Shown: positions 6,855-7,514 of the stretch, piece after piece | How the letters are laid out: every line of letters begins with the position of its first letter | Position numbering within the stretch: position 1 is the stretch's first letter | Source: an uncultured Lachnospiraceae bacterium | Lineage (GTDB): Bacteria > Bacillota > Clostridia > Lachnospirales > Lachnospiraceae | Reading direction: 5' to 3' | DNA: 7,514 nucleotides | NCBI GenBank assembly: GCA_949051815.1 | Contig: CARQVR010000091.1 | Coordinates: 1 to 7,514, forward strand | Translations under genes and position numbers: made by a program | Notes under the pieces: model-generated | Databases searched by the model: none | What the model was told of the DNA's origin: nothing | What the model saw: the letters and a program-made list of their open reading frames with translations, nothing else

Positions 6855-6994
6855 CTATGGTTTTAAGTAAGGGGGAACAGGGAAGGAAAAAGAGGTATCT
6901 GTATAGGGAACTGGTGATAAAACTGGAGCCACGAAAATATAAGACCATTGGACAACCATATGAGATATTAGGCTTATAGATAACCAAAATATTG

Positions 6995-7003
6995 TGATAT
7001 AAG
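6995..7003 (+). promoter_or_regulatory. Weak candidate extended -10 promoter before the 7044 hairpin
   Basis: TGATATAAG gives an extended -10 element (TGN followed by TATAAG), but no good -35 box lies 16-18 bases upstream. If active, it would produce a leader of about 80 bases ending at the terminator at 7044-7088. Confidence 0.25.
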
Positions 7004-7043
7004 GCACATAATAAAAATCGTTGCCATTATGACGATTCAGCGT

Positions 7044-7088
7044 TACCCTCACACCCTGTTAAAAACAGGGATAGGTGAGGGTATTTTT
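7044..7088 (+). terminator. Strong intrinsic terminator or attenuator
   Basis: A two-part stem: TACCCTCAC (7044-7052) pairs with GTGAGGGTA (7075-7083), and CCCTGTT (7054-7060) pairs with AACAGGG (7064-7070) around an AAA loop. A7053 and ATAG (7071-7074) form an internal loop. TTTTT follows at 7084-7088. The reverse strand lacks a T run, so it acts on + strand transcripts. No + strand gene ends before it in this window, which makes a leader or attenuator role, or a remnant of another element, possible. Confidence 0.8.
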
Positions 7089-7261
7089 ATGTAACCAGTC
7101 AATTTAGATTATAATACATTCTCTCTGGGATAATTGGGAAATGGGAAAAATCAATAAAGGCAAAATTGTCTTATAGGCAAGCGTGTCAAGGGCATGGTTT
7201 CGGTTTGATATCATAAAATACCTAAGTATTTCACAATTATAATTCACTGGTGGCAGGAGTT

Positions 7262-7441
7262 ATGCGCCGGTCACGTCAATTCGGCATAGGGAAGGAGGGC
7301 GGTATTTCCACCTACCCCGGTTTTATCAAATATATGTTTATACTTATGGAAAAATCCGGCAACAGCCGCGCCCGCGTAATGGGTAGAAACGGAACAGGGA
7401 AAGGTTATTATTTCGCCGTGGGAGAAAAGGGAAACACATGA
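7262..7441 (+). CDS. Doubtful short ORF, unrecognised
   Basis: A 59-residue frame from ATG 7262 (or 63 residues from GTG 7250), basic and Gly-rich, containing EKSGNSRARVMGRNGTGKG. I recognise no family. An AGGAG at 7255-7259 is only two bases from ATG 7262, which is too close for normal initiation. Its TGA overlaps an ATG at 7438 in an ATGA arrangement typical of coupled genes, but that second frame meets TAG at its sixth codon. This may be a decayed gene pair or a chance frame. Confidence 0.2.
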   Translation: MRRSRQFGIGKEGGISTYPGFIKYMFILMEKSGNSRARVMGRNGTGKGYYFAVGEKGNT

Positions 7442-7514
7442 AAAGAAAAAGATAGATTGAAAACAAGCCAGCCGTCACTTCGTACAACATTGCGCGTAAA
7501 CTCTGGCTATTCCC

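Larger units (their letters stand above)
6855..7514. other. Gene-poor region, AT-rich then mixed, possible end of an inserted or decayed element
   Basis: No recognisable protein is encoded in these 660 bases. 6858-7245 is AT-rich and contains small inverted repeats: AATCGT (7016-7021) with ACGATT (7032-7037), AAATAC (7216-7221) with GTATTT (7226-7231), and the palindrome AATTATAATT (7235-7244). It also contains one strong + strand terminator. From about 7245 the base composition becomes more balanced, and short frames are open on both strands. A minus-strand frame enters from the right edge and ends at TAA 7346-7344. Another minus-strand frame (7052-6855) is open in register with the pseudogene but resembles no protein I know and crosses the terminator hairpin. 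No insertion-sequence ends could be defined. Confidence 0.5.

Noticed and set aside
6855..7052. Minus-strand 65-residue open frame in register with the pseudogene
   Set aside because: It starts inside the stem of the strong + strand terminator, is AT-rich with no recognisable motif, and does not look like the missing N-terminal part of the pseudogene.
7344..7514. Minus-strand frame open from the right edge (hydrophobic, 56 codons)
   Set aside because: No start signal can be judged at the edge and no family is recognisable. Frames on the opposite strand are equally open, so coding cannot be supported.

Overview
The window looks like a chromosomal segment from an anaerobic Firmicute of the Clostridia, most likely a gut Lachnospiraceae. 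This is inferred from strong GGAGG-type ribosome binding sites, sigma-A-like promoters with extended -10 elements, a lipoprotein GH51 arabinofuranosidase, an AAA_14/DUF4143 ATPase, and the remnant of a peptidoglycan-binding protein type that I associate with Lachnospiraceae. No rRNA, tRNA, CRISPR array or complete insertion sequence was seen.

Layout. 1-1111 (+): the 3' end of a ribulose-phosphate 3-epimerase-like gene, then a cytidylyltransferase of the IspD/TarI family. They probably form one operon that ends at a strong, probably bidirectional terminator (1135-1171). 1196-1660 (-): a small multi-spanning membrane protein with a Gln/Ser-rich tail. 1661-1860: a divergent promoter region with three TGCAA repeats spaced exactly 10 bp apart. 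1861-4074 (+): a large, visibly GC-rich gene for a surface lipoprotein alpha-L-arabinofuranosidase (GH51 with an inserted carbohydrate-binding-like domain). 4185-5438 (+): an AAA_14/DUF4143 ATPase with its own promoter and a clearly more AT-rich composition. 5465-6031 (-): a GNAT acetyltransferase with an extended -10 promoter. 6264-6854 (-): a 5'-truncated peptidoglycan-binding protein (pseudogene), followed by its terminator. 6855-7514: AT-rich, then mixed, sequence with no recognisable gene. It contains a strong intrinsic terminator on the + strand and short, possibly decayed reading frames.

How the parts work together. The first two genes plausibly make a CDP-activated pentitol or methylerythritol precursor, for the cell envelope or for isoprenoids. 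The arabinofuranosidase would trim arabinose from plant polysaccharide at the cell surface, but no sugar transporter or regulator gene lies beside it in the window. The remaining genes look like independent single-gene units. The right end is the most disturbed part: a conserved coding sequence breaks abruptly at about 6850 against AT-rich DNA, which suggests an insertion or deletion boundary. I found no convincing new multi-gene system. The best leads are the divergent regulatory region at 1661-1860 and the unexplained DNA from 6855 to the window end.
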